The position numbers and the translations under genes are program-made. The notes beneath the pieces were generated by a model. It was not told the origin of the DNA, made no database searches, and saw only the letters and a list, made by a program, of their open reading frames with translations. A stretch of 64,000 nt of DNA from assembly GCF_027667425.1 (NCBI RefSeq), contig NZ_JAQEGR010000014.1, forward strand, positions 1 through 64,000, written 5' to 3'. This document shows positions 61,697 through 64,000 of the stretch, piece after piece. The number at the start of each line of letters is the position of its first letter. Within the stretch, counting starts at the first letter, position 1. Source of the DNA: Fusicatenibacter saccharivorans. Lineage in GTDB: Bacteria; Bacillota; Clostridia; Lachnospirales; Lachnospiraceae.

Positions 61697-63397
61697 TTAT
61701 TCGGCTGCCATTCTGGCATTTCTCATGCCGATGCTTCCATCGCCTAACAGATATACTCCGGTAATGTTGTTGCTGGTTGCCCAGATGTTTTTATCACTTG
61801 CGATGCAGAGCAGCGGAAGATCCTTCCATACAGTATCCTGTACTTCTGCATAGATCTCACCACGTTTGTCTTCATCTGCTGTTGCAAGACCATCTTTGAG
61901 AAGCTGATCTACTTTTTCATTCTCATAGTAGCTGATATTGAAGCTCATCGGCGGCTCAGACTCGGTTGCCAGCATCGGGCGAAGTCCCCAGTCAGCATCA
62001 CCGGTGGAAGTAGACCATCCGCTTAAGTAGCAGTCTACCTCGGCATCTGCTCCTGCGCAGTCAGCTCCCTGAACCTTTTCATTCAGAACGGCATTTTCCA
62101 TTCCGTTCAATTCCAGATCAATACCAACCTCAGAAAGCTGCTGTTTGTAGAACTCTGCTTTTTTCTGATTTGCTGTCGTGTTGCTGTACATCAGTGTTGT
62201 GGTAAATCCATCCGGATATCCTGCTTCCTTTAACAGCTCTTTTGCTTTTTCCGGATCGTAGGAATACGGATCATTTCCTTTGTAGTGCTGTACTTCTTCT
62301 CCTACCATAGAAGTTGCCACAGAACCGTAACCGTTCATAACGACCTGGATATATGCCTCTTTGTTGATTGCATAAGCCATTGCCTCACGAACCTTCACAT
62401 CGTTGAACGGTGCTTTCTGTGTATTCATGAAGAAGTACCATACGGCGATGCTGTCGCCCATTCCAACGGATACGTTGCTGTCACCTTTTAAGGTGTCAAC
62501 ACTTTCTGTCGGTACAGACCACATAATCTGTGCGTCACCTGCCTGAATTGCAGATACACGGGTAGCACTTTCTGCAACCGGTTTGAATGTGATGCTCTTA
62601 AATCCTGCATCTGCATCTGCCAGAGCAGTTCCGCCGCAGACGTCTGCGTCATATCCCCACCAGTCTTTGTTCAGCTCTACCTTCATATGGTCACCGGCAA
62701 CCCACTCAACAAATTTGTACTGGCCGGTTCCTACCGGTGCCTGTGCACAGGCATCTTCTCCTGCTTCAATCTGTTTCGGGCTCATGATCAGCGTAGCCGG
62801 ATGTGCCAGGTTGCTGATGAAAGCACCGAATGACTGTGATAAATAAATTTTAACGGTATAATCATCTATCTTCTCTGCATGATCCAGAACATTGCAGAGG
62901 AATGTAGTACGTTTCAGTCCAAGGCTCTTGTCTGCCCATTTATTTACGTTTGCAATCAGGGCATCTGCATTCCACGGAGTTCCATCGGTAAAGCTTACGC
63001 CCTCACGAAGATGGATCGTATACTCGGTTGCTTCATCGTTTGCTTCGTAGCTGGTTGCCAGCATCGGAATGATCTGCATATTCTCATCGAATCCAAACAG
63101 ACCGTCCATCATCATTCGCTGTACACCACCGGAAAGTGTATCGGAAGTATCCATCGGATCCATGGTGGTAAAGTCTACAGCTACCATTGCCGTAACATCA
63201 GAATCCTGGGATACCGACTCGCCTGCCGGAATCGTGATGGTATTCTCCGTACCTGCTTCTGAACCGGATGAGGTCGATGCAGCGGATGCTGTTGATGTGC
63301 TCTTACTTGTGTCAGAAGAACCTGTCGATCCACATGCTGTCAGTGCCAGTGCCGTTGCTGCTGCAACCAGAGCACGCATTACATGTCTTTTTTTCAT
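61697..63397 (-). CDS. Peptide-binding lipoprotein of the ABC transporter
   Basis: A 566-residue extracytoplasmic solute-binding protein of family 5. Lipoprotein signal (MRALVAAATALALTACG, Cys as lipidation site), Ser/Thr/Ala-rich linker, then the DppA/OppA core: MVAVDFTTMDPMDTSDTL, LREGVSFTDGTPWNADALIANV, VREAMAYAINKEAYIQVVMNGYG, and YDPEKAKELLKEAGYPDGFT. Captures peptides outside the membrane. First gene of the operon, after a leader with a possible attenuator. Confidence 0.95.
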   Translation of the reverse strand: MKKRHVMRALVAAATALALTACGSTGSSDTSKSTSTASAASTSSGSEAGTENTITIPAGESVSQDSDVTAMVAVDFTTMDPMDTSDTLSGGVQRMMMDGLFGFDENMQIIPMLATSYEANDEATEYTIHLREGVSFTDGTPWNADALIANVNKWADKSLGLKRTTFLCNVLDHAEKIDDYTVKIYLSQSFGAFISNLAHPATLIMSPKQIEAGEDACAQAPVGTGQYKFVEWVAGDHMKVELNKDWWGYDADVCGGTALADADAGFKSITFKPVAESATRVSAIQAGDAQIMWSVPTESVDTLKGDSNVSVGMGDSIAVWYFFMNTQKAPFNDVKVREAMAYAINKEAYIQVVMNGYGSVATSMVGEEVQHYKGNDPYSYDPEKAKELLKEAGYPDGFTTTLMYSNTTANQKKAEFYKQQLSEVGIDLELNGMENAVLNEKVQGADCAGADAEVDCYLSGWSTSTGDADWGLRPMLATESEPPMSFNISYYENEKVDQLLKDGLATADEDKRGEIYAEVQDTVWKDLPLLCIASDKNIWATSNNITGVYLLGDGSIGMRNARMAAE

Positions 63398-63473
63398 TGT
63401 TGTCTCCTCCTTTTCTGCAAGTGTTGCTGTTTTCTTTGTTCTTTCTTTTCACAGATAACAGAACCATGATATA

Positions 63474-63517
63474 AAAAAGAGCAAAGATGCCTTACCTTTT
63501 TTTACAGCCCCTTTGCT
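63474..63517 (-). terminator. Leader hairpin of the peptide operon
   Basis: Minus strand: AGCAAAG near the predicted transcript start pairs with CTTTGCT, extended by a few GC pairs, and is followed by CTTTTTT. It could terminate transcripts early, or protect the RNA 5' end. Confidence 0.5.
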
Positions 63518-63525
63518 TAATCGGT

Positions 63526-63554
63526 ATTATAGATGTAATGCGTCACTATGTCAA
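63526..63554 (-). promoter_or_regulatory. Promoter of the peptide operon
   Basis: Minus strand: consensus TTGACA (554-549), a 17-base spacer and a perfect TATAAT (531-526), about 129 bp before the binding-protein start. Confidence 0.85.
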
Positions 63555-63603
63555 AGCATTCTTCTTGATTTTTTCTTTTCTTTTTTGTCTTTTTGCATTT
63601 AGG

Positions 63604-63632
63604 TTGTTTATTTTCGTCAAAAATGATATAAT
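63604..63632 (+). promoter_or_regulatory. Promoter of the partial regulator-like gene
   Basis: TTGTTT (604-609), a 17-base spacer and TATAAT (627-632), 53 bp before the ATG. Confidence 0.55.
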
Positions 63633-63684
63633 TATCCTAATTTTTAACCCATTACCACTTTTTAGCAGGAAAAGAGGTCCCTTT

Positions 63685-64000
63685 ATGAACAGAAAACAAA
63701 AGCTTGGCAACGTATTGATCATTTCTTCCCGGAAACGAATGCTTTCCGAATTTCAGTCTTATCTTCACTCCGTGCTCGGTGAATATCTCACCTTCAACAC
63801 CCTTTTAAGAGAGCAGGCCACAGACCCCTCTCTCTTCCGGGGATACCAGTGCGTCCTTTTTCCAAGCGTCCGCGCCATGGAAACCTTTCCGCTTACCCTT
63901 GACTCCTCCATTTTGCAGCTCCCCTGCGACCGCGTTTTCAACCATATGTTCCTGGATAAAATCATTCAGATTCCGCCGCACGAACGTGTCTATCTGGTAA
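63685..64000 (+). CDS. Partial gene, divergent from the peptide operon (regulator-like)
   Basis: The first 105 codons are in the window, then the frame runs off the edge. ATG at 63685 with GAGG 8 bases upstream. The sequence (MNRKQKLGNVLIISSRKRML ... LLREQATDPSLFRGYQCVLFPSVRAMETF) has an alternating alpha/beta look like a receiver-like or sensing domain. No helix-turn-helix or AAA motif appears in the visible part. Its divergent position suggests regulation of the peptide operon, but this is inference and the family cannot be named. Confidence 0.5.
   Translation, partial: MNRKQKLGNVLIISSRKRMLSEFQSYLHSVLGEYLTFNTLLREQATDPSLFRGYQCVLFPSVRAMETFPLTLDSSILQLPCDRVFNHMFLDKIIQIPPHERVYLV

Noticed and set aside
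63398..63684. Sigma-54 promoter for the peptide operon
   Set aside because: No GG-N10-GC -24/-12 pattern was found; a consensus sigma-A promoter is present instead.

Overview
This window looks like a chromosomal segment of an anaerobic, probably spore-forming Firmicute of the Lachnospiraceae type (Clostridium cluster XIVa). The 5' end of a 16S rRNA gene has a clostridial appearance. Other pointers are a large Bacillus/Clostridium-type SRP RNA, a split transketolase, a spore-type YyaC protein, AsnA, a mixed-substrate phosphofructokinase, and several sugar and peptide scavenging operons. Identification rests on sequence features read by eye; no database was searched.

Layout. 1-720: start of an rRNA operon on the minus strand, driven by three tandem -35/-10 promoters, with a 10-N assembly gap flanked by an exact 27-bp duplication. 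722-11133: a very AT-rich minus-strand biosynthetic cluster for a Cys-rich ribosomal peptide (subtilase-like protease, 57-aa precursor, acyl-carrier-like protein, CcpM-like radical SAM/SPASM maturase, TIGR04066-like protein, two FtsX-type permeases, a MacB-type ATPase, a half-size ABC exporter and a leucine-rich-repeat envelope protein). 11445-11764: a GC-rich, roughly 120-bp-arm inverted repeat. 11816-15110: CvpA, DUF5711-like and LysM envelope genes. 15311-24219: yyaC, split transketolase, transaldolase, LacI regulator, recR, ybaB-like, dnaX, pfk and the SRP RNA. 24435-27391: ThuA-like, sugar isomerase and asnA. 27503-33266: the str operon (rpsL, rpsG, fusA, tuf) with a gene remnant behind the tuf terminator. 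33500-38438: nucleoside hydrolase plus ECF S-component, then a GH127 beta-L-arabinofuranosidase divergent from an AraC regulator. 38799-42908: a giant heptad-repeat secreted protein divergent from a TetR regulator with two matching operators. 43114-47463: SGNH hydrolase, aldo/keto reductase and GH31 glycosidase. 47738-49917: rpmG-secE-nusG-rplK-rplA. 50262-63397: an eleven-gene minus-strand peptide import and hydrolysis operon. 63685-64000: the start of a plus-strand regulator-like gene.

The two most coherent accessory systems are the peptide-natural-product cluster and the peptide operon. In the first, protease, precursor and maturation genes are co-oriented, overlap or nearly overlap, and have a hairpin between precursor and maturation genes that could set their ratio. 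In the second, an oligopeptide ABC transporter is followed by a D-aminopeptidase, an M42 peptidase, a gamma-glutamyl-hydrolase-like GATase, a cytosolic CapA-like protein, an M20 peptidase fused to a GNAT acetyltransferase, and a C69 dipeptidase. This suggests import and full dismantling of unusual (D-amino-acid or gamma-linked) peptides.

The rest is largely housekeeping with well-formed promoters, most with 17-bp spacers, and clear terminators.
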